64,000 nt of DNA from Strigamia acuminata (Eukaryota > Arthropoda > Chilopoda > Geophilomorpha > Linotaeniidae): NCBI GenBank assembly GCA_949358305.1, contig OX442316.1, forward strand, positions 8,124,001 to 8,188,000, in the 5' to 3' direction. The position numbers were made by a program, and so were the translations under genes. Numbering within the stretch: position 1 is the first letter of the stretch; the number at the start of each line of letters is the position of its first letter. A model generated the notes under the pieces. The model was not told the DNA's origin. It made no database searches and saw only the letters and a list, made by a program, of their open reading frames with translations. This document shows, piece after piece, positions 14,872 to 27,800 of the stretch.

Positions 14872-15035
14872 TTCAAATTATATTGCAATGTATTTTCAAA
14901 TGCATTGCGTTGTGCGATAATGCACATTTCGTAATTAATTTTTGCGTGCTATTGGTTTGCAAATGTAAAATGTATTACAAAATGTATTATTTAATGTGAA
15001 ATTGGAATGTGAATTGTAAAATATATTTTTGAAGC
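14872..15035 (+). repeat. dispersed repeat, copy 1 (inverted partner at 52.2 kb)
   Basis: This segment shares a 23-bp identical core (14,943-14,965) and a second near-identical block (14,882-14,905) with the opposite strand of 52,150-52,383. Both copies are rich in AATGTATT and its complement. Two copies 37 kb apart in opposite orientation mark an interspersed repeat family, probably a non-autonomous DNA element. The outer ends are not well defined because the copies diverge. Confidence 0.7.
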
Positions 15036-16254
15036 ATCTGGGCTCAGATTTTTATTTCTATCCATTTTTAAATTAAAAACCAACTGCTTCACTGGGTTTC
15101 AAGTGTTTACTCGAGTCATTCCAACCTCTCGATTATAGCTCGGTTAGTAGTATTTTAAATTCCGATCAATAAAATATGAAGTGCACTTTGGAAATTTATC
15201 TAGCCAATGTTGGATGACACGTGTTCATCTCATCACGTCACGACCTACAATAGGACAAGTGGGGAAAATCTGATTGGTGCCGTCTACAATTCCCTTCTGT
15301 AAACGCGCATGCGGTGTATGCGCATGAGTGATAAGTATTTGCAGCACGTATGTTTGTTGAAAAAGAGGACTTAATCTCATATTGGTATCCCATGCCACAG
15401 AACTAAAGAAAAAAAGTTCACGGACACGCTCCTATGTGTGATATACACAGCATAGTGGCGGTATCCAGAAAGGAGGTTTCTTCTTTTATAGGATATTCTC
15501 TCATGTATCAATCTCTTTTTGGAGTCAGGTCCCCGCTTCGGCGCTTGAGCATTGGGACAATATATCAATGTGACATTTTGTGAAAAAAACATATAGTCCA
15601 TGTTACTGTGTATGGATGGATACTTGTCTTACAACTGATAGTGTTGCTGCAGCTTGTTAGAGCACGTAGATTTTTATTTGCAACTGTTTTTAGTAGACAC
15701 TTGGGAAATGCTAGACAGCAAAGAAAGGCCGAGGAAACTTACAAGTCAGTATTTTTGGTTTTGTTTAGAGTAAATCGTGTGTGGTGACAAATCCCACTTG
15801 GGTTATGTTTTCGTGAATTTTTTTTCGTCTTGTGGGAGGATGAAAAAAATTACACTTTTCTACATTTCTTTTTTATTTTTATGAAGTGAGAATGGAATCA
15901 AGTTAAAAAATAAACACGAGTAATCTAATTGTGAAAAAAAAAGGAAGAAAAAATTCTTTCCTCATTATTTCAATTACAATTTAAATATTAAAGTTTTTGA
16001 ATTTTGATGAAATTCCGCGACTCTTTATGTAAATTTAGTGCGCATTAAAATTTCAAACGTTCAGACTTTTAAAAATGTTCACGTAATGTTCCCCCCTTTA
16101 AGTTCCGTACAAAAATCACCATTTTCACTTCTGTTATGGTAAATAAGGTTTTAAAAGTTAATTAAGAAAGCCACGCGCTAAAAAAAGGAGCCCCCACAAG
16201 CCATAACTAACACCCGCTGCTGATATAACATTAAACAACGATATCAAGAATACA
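15036..16254. other. non-coding stretch
   Basis: No supported gene. Two NRF1-like words containing GCGCATGCG and TGCGCATG lie at 15,304-15,326, unusual CpG-containing sequence for this background. A minus-strand frame of 74 codons (15,377-15,601) has no recognisable features. Confidence 0.4.
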
Positions 16255-16428
16255 AAAAGGTGTTCAATATTAGGTGTCCCGTGCTGCACACCTTTAAGTC
16301 TCTTTTTTACATCTGTGTCTGGTGTAAAGCGGCACTTTTAAGCTGAACGTTTGCACCTAAAAGTGTACTTGTGCGTCTAAAAGATGTGCATCTTGGGACA
16401 TTGTTTTACACTTAAGCACACCTTTTAT
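16255..16428. mobile_element. foldback/MITE-like palindrome, about 174 bp
   Basis: The two ends are inverted copies of each other: the left end begins AAAAGGTGT and the right end is its complement, and inner blocks around TGTCCC and GCACA are also inverted. Repeats of GGTGT and AAAGTGTAC fill the element. No transposase frame is present, so this is a non-autonomous element. The superfamily and target-site duplication cannot be fixed by eye. Confidence 0.55.
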
Positions 16429-17782
16429 TTTTTTTTTCCAGATTGTAAATTAATCTTTCCAACTATTCAAATGAGAGCCTCAACTGCAGCCAACAAATCC
16501 AAAGCACTTGGAAACAAGATTGATTGTCAGTTTGTGCAAAGCAGAAAGTGGGTGTCTAGTAAATGTGGCGTAGAGGTTAGTTAGGATCTTAGCTGCGAAA
16601 TTAATACGATAGTAACCTCCTGTGACAAGCGAGTGTACTCAGCTTGAAATTATCATCAATAACATTGATGCCTGCGCACACAATTGTAGTGCGGGTCCTG
16701 CCTATATTGATCAAGTCTTTCTTCTTAACGTGTGGCAATGCAGCAAAGGGTTTAAAGCTCGGTGTCATTTGAGAAGCGACGCACAATTTAAAAAATAAAA
16801 ATAAACTCCCACTAAGTCTCGTCGGACACGACGTGTCATTTTAAATCAGCCTTGCATTTTCACTAATTCAGAAGAGATTGTTTTTTATTTCTCAAATATA
16901 TTGATAATTGTGCATGATAAAACCCCATAATTTTTGTGCTTAGGCAACGTGATGATAATTGCAATTGAAAAAAAAAAAAGAGAGTAAATTAGGTTGTTGA
17001 TGCGATTGGTTTAGTTATTTCGATGCAATTTTGAGAGTTAAATTACGCAAACTACTGGAAGGAAATGAATTATCAGTCTTTTCTACATTATCTACTGTAG
17101 GGCTATATGCTGTACACATCAAAATTCTCTTTGTATCGTAAATCAAAAGACTTTTGAATATTTAATCAACCCACTGTTTAGTCTGGAAATGAAACCAAAA
17201 ACAACAGTAGAACTCTTCACACACAAAAAGAAAATTAAGAATTAAACAAAGCTTTAAAAATGTACTCATCATGACCGCACTTTCAAAAATGAAGACAAAC
17301 ACACCCGCTAAGTGTGTTTGTATTAACATTTAACTGCGTAATTTTCTTAATAGCATTGTTACCATTTCTCTTTTCTTTTCTTTCTAACCTTGCACATGTC
17401 TTCCACGTGAAATAAATTTTATTTATTATTACAAGCGTTGATCTTGCCATAAAATTACATTATTAATGTATTAAAACTCCATTGTGTGGTTTATTTCCTC
17501 ACTCTGCTTACAACCTCAACAGAAAATGTATTAGTCAATTTAATCCAAGATTATCTCGAATAATAAAACAACCTTTCCGACCTTTAAAACTATTTTAGAA
17601 AGCGGTACAATTATTGAGATTAACATGCTTTTTAAAAAAAAAACCAATTCAAACCTTCATGAGTGACAAAAAAAAATCAGTCTAAGTGCTTCATAAAATA
17701 TTCCTCGCACGATGCATTGTTAATTTTTCTAATATTTTTTAACCTAGTGCTTGAATGACATTCCACGACAGCTTACGTAACG
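16429..17782. other. non-coding stretch
   Basis: Nothing recognisable; AT-rich, with several A tracts. No coding signal, RNA gene or repeat seen. Confidence 0.45.
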
Positions 17783-18560
17783 CTCCAGTTGTGCTCCCCG
17801 CATTTGGAAAATGAATTTAATACATCTGCCTGGGCCTCTATAATACACGCGATATTCTTACGCGCAACGTCACAGTTTGCATGCATAATCTCGATGTCGC
17901 GCGTGTGCGTATTGTGTATATGCATACAAGTAACAAGTAATTATTTACATGCGCAACATCGCACAAGTGAATATTGTTTGTATTCATTCGCGCGACGTCG
18001 CACATGTGCACATTGTTTCTATTCATAAGAACGACGTCGCCTACTGTATCTGTTGTTGGCTAAAATAAAAATGTATAAATTATATGCATTTTAATGTTTT
18101 TGTATTGTTTTTTAAAGTGCGTTTAAGTTGTTTAATTGTTTAATGTGACTCACAAAAAGATGTGAAGAGTGGAGGCTACATCATTCCTGCATCGTGGAGC
18201 AGAAATATGCGTGGTTCTGTCCTCTATTAGGCAGACTACACACTTGGATGTTCCGGGCGCAACAATCACCTGTGAGGCCTCAGAGAGCCTCTTCCTGCGC
18301 ATCCCCCCATTTACCTTCGTATCGCGCACTTGCACACGTAATTCGTATGCGCAACGTCGCGCGTACAAATAACGGGAGCTTGCAGCTTAATTCCTAGTTG
18401 CGACTTGTAGATTCGCGCATACGCATATCGCGCACATGCATGACTATCGTATGCGCAACGTCGCGTGTATGAATAATAGCAATATGTCGCACCATTGTTT
18501 GGTGCGACTTGTGCTGTCACGCGTATCAATATCGCGAGTATTACGGATCCCCATCTGCCT
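17783..18560. repeat. CpG-rich composite tandem repeat
   Basis: Variants of the word ATGCGCAACGTCGC recur at about 17,860, 17,949, 17,989, 18,029, 18,347 and 18,451. Between 17,949 and 18,040 the spacing is 40 bases (a minisatellite of about three units with CACATGTG and ATTGTTTGTATTC between anchors). The last pair is 104 bases apart with partly matching flanks. The block is markedly richer in CpG than its surroundings. Several overlapping short frames on both strands are by-products of the repeat. It resembles the interior of a DNA transposon, but no clear terminal inverted repeats were found. Confidence 0.6.
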
Positions 18561-20940
18561 GTCAGACTGTTCATGTCTTTTTCATTCCATCTGCCGTGAA
18601 GCCAATTCTTTTCTAACTGTCTATGATTCCTTCAATTTTTCTTGAAATCAAATGATGACACTTCGAGTTAAAAGTTAAAACCGAGAAAGAAATATGAGAC
18701 AAATTTCAACGCGAGACATGTACGTTCTCGATTCCTTTCTCTGCCAAAAAGCTGTAATATTCTCAGAAATTTGTTTTGCAGATATATTAAATCAAGACGT
18801 GAGTGGAAATGATTAAACGATTTCAACATAGAAAGTAAAAAAAGTAAATTAACAAAAATATCCGCGTTTTATAAACGCGTTCTTATACTACTTTAATTAA
18901 TTTTACACAATTGCCCGATTTTTCAAAAACACATAACCATAAATCAACAAAAAAAATCACATTTAATAGGAGCCAATGTCTAATTTCGAATAATCAATTG
19001 AATTACCCGATATAAATGTCAAATGTAGTAGAACAAAATAGATGAATTAAAATCCGAAAAAGAAATGATTTAAAACCTGAAATTACCACTTTAGGTTACA
19101 AATTCGTACATAATTAACTGATTCACCATTTAGTTGTTAAAAAATCAAAATAATTAGTTCCAAAAAAAAATACTTTTTAAAAATTAATCATTCTGCATTT
19201 TAACATGAAAAAAAAATCTACTTTTTTCCATTCCGTCGTAATTTTTGAGGGAGGAGAAATTTCCTTTTTCATCTGAGTGCTGGGCAGGGTAATCACCTTT
19301 TCTCGTGCTCAGCAGTAGTGAATCAAAAGTATTCCTCTGAAATATTAATAGATGTCGAGCACGGATTTTTGTTTGAGAGAAAAAAAGTAAATTTTTAGGT
19401 TAACCAAACAAATTTCCGAGTGTTAATTACCACCAAACTAACCTTTACTAATCCATTGGTCAATGTAATGACGGTGTTTTATTCAATAGAACCCAATCTC
19501 CCAATTAAAAAAAAAACAACGGAATTGCGAGTTTAATAAATGACTGTGGTTAAGTTGTTGCTCTGTTTGTGGCAAACTTTTTTTCCCTTTTACATTTTTT
19601 TCCTTCTTTTATTTTCTTCTAAATTTCTTAGCACAGCTTGCAATGTCTGATGCGTGGAAATGCTTGCTACAGATGCTGGCAATAACATTTTTTGGAGGTT
19701 TCTGCCTCACTGTAATTCCTTGTCCACCTTTACATGCGAATTGTCCCCTTTTAGCATACTCTTGAAAATAACTTTGCATTCCTATTTTCTTTTCAGCATT
19801 AAACTTAATAAAAAAGTACAAAAACAAATTTTTTTTTTCTTTCTTAAAGTTTCCAAAGTTAATTGATTTTCCCGAACAAATAAATAAATAAATATTTATT
19901 TCTCGTCTAGACAAGAAATATGTCCATTTTGAAATTATAAAATTTTGAAAACCAAACAGCACAGTTTATGTACACAACATCTAAACTTCCTTTAAGATGA
20001 AAGTCAAACATTCATTCATCCAGGCTAAATTTCCATTTATTTCCACAACTGCTTCAAATCCCTATTTACTGCAGTTTATCAAAACAAAGTCATTTCGTAC
20101 ACATATTCATGAATGTCAAATCAAATTATGGATTTTTCCGTACAAAATGTACATGAATATTTCACTCAACCTTGAGAATTGTTACCAGGAAAAAAAAAAC
20201 ATATTGATCCTGTGTGTCTGAAATATACATATAATACAAAAACCACAATTTAAACAGAAAAACTAAATTGAAAATTTCCTCCCAAATCTCTCCCACAAAA
20301 GAATATTCAGTACAGTTAAGAAAAGTCACTTAAAGTGCTTTAAACAACCAAAAATAACACGGATGATGACAATTGAACGAAATTAAATAATTAGAATTCA
20401 TTCCCTCTGTAAGTGTCAATGGAACAAGTCCAAGACTGTCATTGGCTGTCGAATACTACCGGTATATAATTGTACCATTTGACATTCAGTGAATAAAATA
20501 CTTATGTACTTGTATTAGCCCTCAACCACAACGCTTGTCTTTAAATTCTCGCAGGGCGGAAGTGACTGAGAACTTTAAAGTGTCTTGCTCTGGTCTGTTA
20601 CCGCTAACTTGTAAGTCGCGACAAGTTTGCTTATTACTATTGAATAAACGAATAAATAAATAAGATTGATAGTTAAAATAAAATACGTTGTTTAATTTTA
20701 CACGGCTTGGATGTATTAAATGCTCTTTACAACGTTAGAATATACACGCTCTAGCTATAAGTGAGAATTAAGTTATGAATAAATTCTTGGATGATACTAA
20801 ATCTTATACAAAGTTGTTCATTAAACATATGTTACGGACAATAAAATGTTGAAATGATAATAACGAAATCTTAATACACACTTAAAATGAAAATATAACA
20901 CGCAGACGGCTTTGGGTTTATGCTGAACTAACGACAAGTG
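18561..20940. other. non-coding stretch with a possible weak promoter
   Basis: No gene seen. At 20,463 there is a TATATAAT word followed by TTCAGT at 20,485-20,490, with an ATTGG word (inverted CCAAT) just upstream and a possible splice donor (CTTGTAAGT) at about 20,610. This could be a core promoter with a non-coding first exon. The TATA-to-initiator spacing is slightly short and no coding exon follows, so I give it little weight. Confidence 0.35.
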
Positions 20941-21164
20941 TTACGATGCTTCTTGGTTGAGCCTTTCAACCAAGACACTCCGCATTTGAATTACAAACCG
21001 AAATTCTTCGGTCTGTAATTGGAAATATTTACGAAAGCGTTCGTACGTCTTCTTTACTCTTACCTCCACCTCAACCCCTTTAATCTTTTGCCAGTCTGGA
21101 GTCCAGCTGTTTGGCTCCAGAACGGTTCGCCGACGTGGTTTGAGGTGCGAGATGAAAGGAGTTT

Positions 21165-21540
21165 CTAAAGCTATGCTTGCAGTTTTGTGGTGCAATGCAA
21201 CGGAGACGTGTTGAGACTGTTGACGATTGTGCAATTAAAGGCGGAAGCGGACCGCCATGGTCTCAACGCGGCGGGCTTAATCCAGCTGGAGCTGTTGCAC
21301 TAAGTGTGGACGGACAATGTGAAAACGAACAGGGACAAACATGTGGAGAACGCGCAGGCTGAACTCGATCGCGCAGCGGATAACGCAAGGATGACAGTTC
21401 AACAGTGGGGATATGAGATTTTGGTGTGGTAAATGGCGGACATGTTCCAGCAGATGGCTCAGAATCTCCTGTTGATAAACAGACGTGCGAGACCCGCCTC
21501 CAGCGAAGGAGGTCCAGATGCATTCAACGGTGAATAAGGC
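21165..21540 (+). pseudogene. degenerate GC-richer coding remnant
   Basis: From about 21,169 one plus-strand frame reads as a helical, Leu/Ala/Glu/Gln-rich polypeptide broken by stops near 21,300, 21,430 and 21,535. The segments between the stops keep the same amphipathic, coiled-coil-like character, and base composition is clearly richer in GC than the surroundings. This suggests an old coding region, perhaps the gag-like part of a retroelement or a transposon-carried frame. No zinc knuckle, protease or reverse transcriptase follows. It ends just upstream of the element starting at 21,571. Overlapping frames on the other strand are likely shadows. Confidence 0.3.
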
Positions 21541-21570
21541 GAAGGCAATATCCGTTTTCACAGGCGACTA

Positions 21571-21889
21571 CAGTAAGTCCTCTACATACGAACGAGTTCC
21601 GTTCCAAGAACAAGCACGAAAGTCGAATTGTTCAGCAAGAAAGTCCAGCAAAGGTGTGTAAGGTGGAAAAATGGTTAATCCTAATTAAAGAAAACATTTT
21701 TAATCTTATTTTTTTTTATTAGAGATACGTACAATAGTACTCAACAGCCAAAAGCAAAAGAATAAGACCGTGGGTTATGCCCTCTGCTGAGTGACAGACA
21801 CACGAATTGACTTATATTCTGCTATAAAATTTGAAGTTCGTATCTTTGAAAGTTCGTAATTCGGATGTTCGTATGTAGGGAACTCACTG
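21571..21889. mobile_element. pogo/Tigger-like MITE, 319 bp
   Basis: The terminal inverted repeats start CAGTAAGTCCTCTACATACG on the left; the right end is the complement of CAGTGAGTTCCCTACATACG. Both ends are flanked by TA (21,569-21,570 and 21,890-21,891), the target-site duplication of Tc1/mariner/pogo elements. The CAGT start with a following CCTC/TACG pattern is typical of pogo-like families. There is no transposase frame, so the copy is non-autonomous. Superfamily assignment is by motif resemblance only. Confidence 0.75.
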
Positions 21890-21891
21890 TA

Positions 21892-24800
21892 TATAGTTGT
21901 ACTGTTTAAGTAACTAGAACAGTTTTGTATTGGCCCTAAATCATATTAAAAAGAATTGAATGACAATTAAAATACGCAAGTCTTCCCATAGGTCTTTTGG
22001 CTGTTTCCAGCCGTCTTCAGTGGTCTTTATATTCTCACATCAGCGAATCGGTGACCAGAGTTACGCGGATCAACACTTTAAGAACTAAAATGAGCACGGT
22101 CGGCAGTTTAATTATTTAATCACTGCCCATCTATACATTTCACCGCAAGATCCTAGATAAATGCTTTGCTATTCATTAAAACTAATTACTATCTAAATAA
22201 TATACATGCGACTAATTTATTTATAATGCTATTTTAAAAGCCGAACTCATTCGAGTCATTAGATTTACAACTCGTAAGCCTAAATATTCAAATGTACGAA
22301 ATATGAATCTTATGTACGTTCTTGGAATCGTGATTCTGCGCTCGTTTTGCATAATGCTAATAGTAGATCCTTGGTTAATGTTCATATGATGAGCTGTCAC
22401 CTGAAATGTGATATATGTAGCACCGTATTTTCATGTCAGTAGCGAGACGAGGCAAATGAGCTAATCTGCTTTGGTGCAGCACACAGCAAGCGAAGGCTAA
22501 AAAGAAAAGTAAGGCTAAGTGAATTTGATTAATAAGAAGGGAGTAAATTAGATTCATGACATGAAAAGACACTCTGGATGTTAACAAGATCATGTCGTCT
22601 TACTGCCATACTCAAACACACACTAGGGCGTTGCTTTAGATATTTTTTTCTCATTATTTCTTTCCTTTTTTAAACCCATCCTTTTTTATAATGTTGCTTG
22701 CTTGTTTACACAAGTAAAAAAAAAAATTTCAAGCGAGAGAGAAAATAAAAAATAGAAAAAAGCAATTTGCATTTTGGCAATTAGTACTCTGAATGATAAT
22801 TTGTTTGCTGAGGAGAATCCTTTGTTTTCATTAATTGAACTCCTTTTATTTCCAAAATAATCTTTATAAATGTATTTAAATTTTAAAGCAAATACTTGTA
22901 ACTTCTATCAAACTGCCAATGTAAATAAACGTCACAATTTTTTAAAAGAAAAATAATTTTTTTTTAAAAAAACTTAAAAAATACGAAAGCAATTTCAATT
23001 TAAAACATGCCTAAGGTCCAGTAGCTTTGGCTCTTCATTTTAAATAGGAACTCGGGATGGTTGTTCTTCCGGTTCTCTCGCCTCTTCAGACTGCACTTTA
23101 GCGTGAAAAGCTAGCATTGCATTTCCTCAATTTGTGGAGAACCATTTGGTGGTGGTTTGATGTGGACAGATTTTATTTGGTCAGGCTGCTGAGTGTGGTA
23201 TGGCTGCATTGGTGGGCAATGGTGCAAAGTGTAGTGCAATAGAACGGGAAAAGTAAAGTAAGAAGGATGATGTAAGAGGTTGAAAGAGAGAGAAAAATCA
23301 ATATAACCAATTTTTTTTAAGGTTACCTTTATGGTTTATATATAAAACATATATCCATTTATATATATAACTTATGTGTGTGTGTGTGTATAAAAAAAAA
23401 CATGAATTAATAATTCATTTAATTAATTTCCCTCTAACTAGTGCTTGCTTCAAATTAAACAATACGCGCTTGTTTTACTAATTGAATTATAAATTTATAA
23501 TCATTTTAATTAAATTTAACACTTTTCTTCTGCTTTGTACTTCTTATTTTATTTTTATCAACATTTTATTTCACAAAGTTTGTCACTACTCAAATTTGTT
23601 CCCATTTCACTGCTTTATTTACACTTCCACTTGCCAAGTCATATTTCTTCAACAAGACTTGCAAGTCACCTTTCCCTTAAATTCAGTTATAGTTGTGCGG
23701 CTTCTCTCTTGCTCGTGTGGACTATGCGAATTGTCCAATTCAATTTGAATGGTGACACATTTCGTTTGTGAATACCGTAAGTAGGGAATAAATCAAGACA
23801 GAAGCATGTGCATGCTCTTCATTTGAACGCGATGCCGTGACCACTCCTTTTATTGAGACAGTGAATGGGGTGTAAATATCTGAGGCTGTCATGTGAAGAC
23901 ATGCAGTGTACATTTCATTCCTTATCAGCCGCGCTGCTCTTGCTAGAAAAGTGTGGACACTAAGTGTAAAGTCCCATCCATTTCCGAAACATTGTGGAAA
24001 GAAGGTTACAGCGATATTTCAATCTTTCTTTCAAGGATTTAAAAGCGTGATTAAGTCGTGATGTTGCAGTCGTTTGACATGTTACTCAATAGAGAATAGA
24101 CGGGTCGAGATGCTCCGATATGACTAGCAAAATACTGGAAAAGATAGTCTGTTTAATGTGATTTTAAAGCGGGGAGACTCATTTTGAAATAAGGGACATG
24201 GAGGAATTCTATCTTAATGCTATTTTTTTATTGGTATTTTCAAATGTAATATTCATTAAAATATTCATTTAGACATACCAGTCGATTAAATTTCAAAGGA
24301 ATTTCATTTGCCTGTACGTCTCTTATTGTGTACGTTTTTCTAAGAAAATGTCTGAGTGGGTAAAATTGTAGTAAATGATGCAGTTAACTTATTCTGATAA
24401 TGATGGAGGAAGTTTTGTAACGAGGAAAAAAATTATGATTAATGTCAGTCTTTGTGCGTCTATGAAAAGGTTAGAGAGCATAAATAAAAGTGAGACTTCA
24501 TTTAAAAAAAAAAAAATACACACTTAAAGAAATACAATTTAATTTTTTCTAAAAAATATACCATAAAGAAATATAAAAAAAAAATAATAATAAAAGATAC
24601 CATTTTTTATATCATAGCTTATTACTTCGCTTTCGACTCGCAACTTGTCATCCCTTTTTGCCAGATCGTCATGTCTAAGGATTGTTTTTTAAATTCGACG
24701 CGACAACTTTCTTTTTTGAAATTCATGACACAGCGCGACAGAAATTTACAAATCCTTGTTATATAAATTCGGTGACATCGCCAACCACAAAGCATGATTT

Positions 24801-27800
24801 TGCATGCGGCTCAAATGACGCATACGTTACAAATTTCTTATTATATTCCTCCCAATTTTTCTCCAATTGTGCAAGGTTTCATTGACGATGCAAATTGTAC
24901 CAACTCTTTTTGGTACTCACACCTCTTCATTACAAATGAGACGCATAATTTTATCCTTCACTACACAAAAAGTACATTTCACCAATTTTCTTCAACTACT
25001 CATCCCTCGTCTTCTAATTTATTCTCCACTTTGTAATAACTTTACACGTGACCACTGTCCAAAATCAATTAAATGCCCACATAAAATAAACTCCCTGCGT
25101 TAAGTTCACTATGTGTTTTTAATGTGTGTCGTACCGCTTTAAGACTATATGGATTTAAAGAATGGTCGCTGGGATAATGACGCTCATATTTAGTCTGACA
25201 GGAACTATATTTCGGTGATAACCTCAGAACGACATTGAAGGCTGTTTTCCCAATTTCTTATGTTTGTGTCAGTAAATTTATTAAGTGTAGGTTTGCAGGC
25301 AATTTTCTGCTTAGTGAAGCAAGTGCGTCTAAGTATGGCTTGCTCTAAAAGTTGTTGGTTTCTCCAACCTTACATTCTGATAAATGTCATTGCTTACAGT
25401 TTAATCGCAAAATTAATTTTCTTTTGATATTTAAAAAAAAAAAAAAAAAAAATAGGAGAAAAAAAAGCGTTAAATCCGAGATAATGAAAAGATTTAGTGA
25501 GTTTGAAATAATTTTTTTTAATGTGTATCAAAACTGAATACCTATATACATCTGTTAAACAGAAAGAAGAAATTTATGACGATAGTGCTATTGCTACATG
25601 TGTGTGAAAGTGCGTGTATGAAGGCAGCAGTGTTTTGCTAGAGTTCGCAGGTTTTCTGCAACTGAAATAAATGACCGGAATGGACTATCATAAATCAGAA
25701 CAGAGCTGAAAAAATGTCAAGCAGCAAACCATTATTATTGTTCTCGTTTTCAAGTAAAAAGTAAAAAGTAAAAAAAAAAATATATTTTTTTTTTTTATTT
25801 TAATCTGCTATATACCTAAAAAAAAAAAAAAATTCCCCACTAAAAAAAATATCAACATTTAATTTTTCAAAATACAATTATTAGAAGCAGACGAACATTA
25901 CTTTCATACCTAGCCGTTTCACAATGTCCACAATAAAAAAGCTGTTAGCTTTATGAGGTGTGAGTTGTCAACAAAGCCGTGGAAATATTACAAACAATTT
26001 AGTTTATGCCTTTTACATGTGCCGAGTTTAGAAAAATCTCAGTTGAGTAAATTGGGGGTAAAGTAGGCTTAAGCAAAAAGGAATTTTCTCAAACAGCTCA
26101 AACTTTTTCGGGGTAAATGAGCGTTGTGTACAACATAAGGTAAACTGTATATAAAGACAAAAAACAGCACCTTTTATTTGTTAGAGTAAATTTATCGTAA
26201 GCTCTTGTGTAAGCTGCGCTGATATTGTGCCAAGAACATAAAGTTGGCTCTATATCTGCGATAAGGATTTCTCCTCAGGGAAAACTGCCATAGAATGACG
26301 TTCATATTTCACTTAGGAAATGACGGTTGTCTCTTTTGCCTTCCTCTTGTGACGTAGAAAAAAATAGAGATTTAGGATTTACCAAATGCAATAGTTATCG
26401 TGTAGTTAAGAGCACGATACATCGATATTTACTCGCAAATTTCCAACGTTTTGAGATGACTTAACTTGTACGTCACAAAATTGTTTACACACGGATCAAC
26501 CAAGATTAAATCTGTCAAATCCGACGTAGGAAACAAGCAGAAATTTCATACGTTAATCATCAATTAGCGTAAGAAATAATGTGTTTCGTTGGTCTTAACC
26601 AATAATCTAGATTGCCAATAAAAGCAAACGATTTTTATTAAACAGTAATGTGACACTTAGAAGACCTCGAACAAAGTCTCGCAGTAATTTTATATTTATA
26701 CGTTCTAAGTGCAAGATTTACGTTTAATACGACTAAAGGTGAGCGATATTAGGTCATCAACGAGTTGTACCCCTTTAAATAAAACGATTCCTCGTTGTTG
26801 TTTGTAGCTGTAAAATCGCAAGAAATTGAATTTATAAATTATAAAAAAAAAAAAATATTAAATTAAAAAAAATGTCATTAAATGCAAAGCGCATTAAATA
26901 GATACCCTAAATCATCGAACTGGAAATTACCAATTTGATTGAAATCATTTCCGTATAATTAAACTAACACACACAAAAAAAAACTCTAAGATTATTTTTC
27001 TATTTCTATCTTGATTTAAATCAACAGAATTGGTAATTTCAACTCACAATGAGCAAAAGAATCGATTTTTATAACTTTAGATATTTATTTTTATCTTCCG
27101 TTTTCCTCAACTCAATCGTATCATGACGCGATAAATTCCGCCATCAAAACTATTTTATATACGCGCAAATACATCGCACACCGAATATTTCCTCAAGAAA
27201 ACCCCCATTTGCCTTTTTAAAATTTCTAATATTGTTTTTGAATTGATTTATTCATTGTAATCAAAGCTTCAACGCGAGACCGATTTGATCCACCAGATAG
27301 CGCGTTATGTTCAAATTACAGAAATTACATCCGTCTATTGGGCTAATCACCGCATGCCCAAATTGCAATCGCTCGTAATTGTTCCTTCGCAACAAGAGCA
27401 AACTGAATCTAAAATTCTCAAAACTTGCATTACCACGTTGGAAAATTTGCTGTGTTGCCCCTGAGCTTTGCTGCTGAGCTGCGTTAAAAAAATAAAATTA
27501 TCTCGCATAAAAACGTAATGAGACCATCGTGCGAATTTCTACTTGTTGAAATACCTTTTATTTGATGATTGCTTCACATATGCGCACCTTAAAACAACCG
27601 ATATAAAGCTCATCACGGAAAAAAAAAATTAAATTCTTTTAACAAATGTGTTAATAGTGGTATTCCGAAAACAGGTGCATTTTAGTTTCCATCACTCATC
27701 CTAAGTGGTTTAAATGAAGTGATGCAATTTTGAATTAAAACTGCACAATCGATCGCCGAGGTGGGAAAGCAGAAAACAAATTTCCGAATGGCCTCTATTG

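Noticed and set aside
17789-18645. Several overlapping open frames on both strands
   Set aside because: They all arise from a CpG-rich tandem repeat that lacks stop codons in many frames; no consistent gene structure.
20950-20976. Ten-bp perfect hairpin (TTGGTTGA/TCAACCAA)
   Set aside because: Short stem with a five-base loop and no associated gene end; expected by chance in 64 kb.
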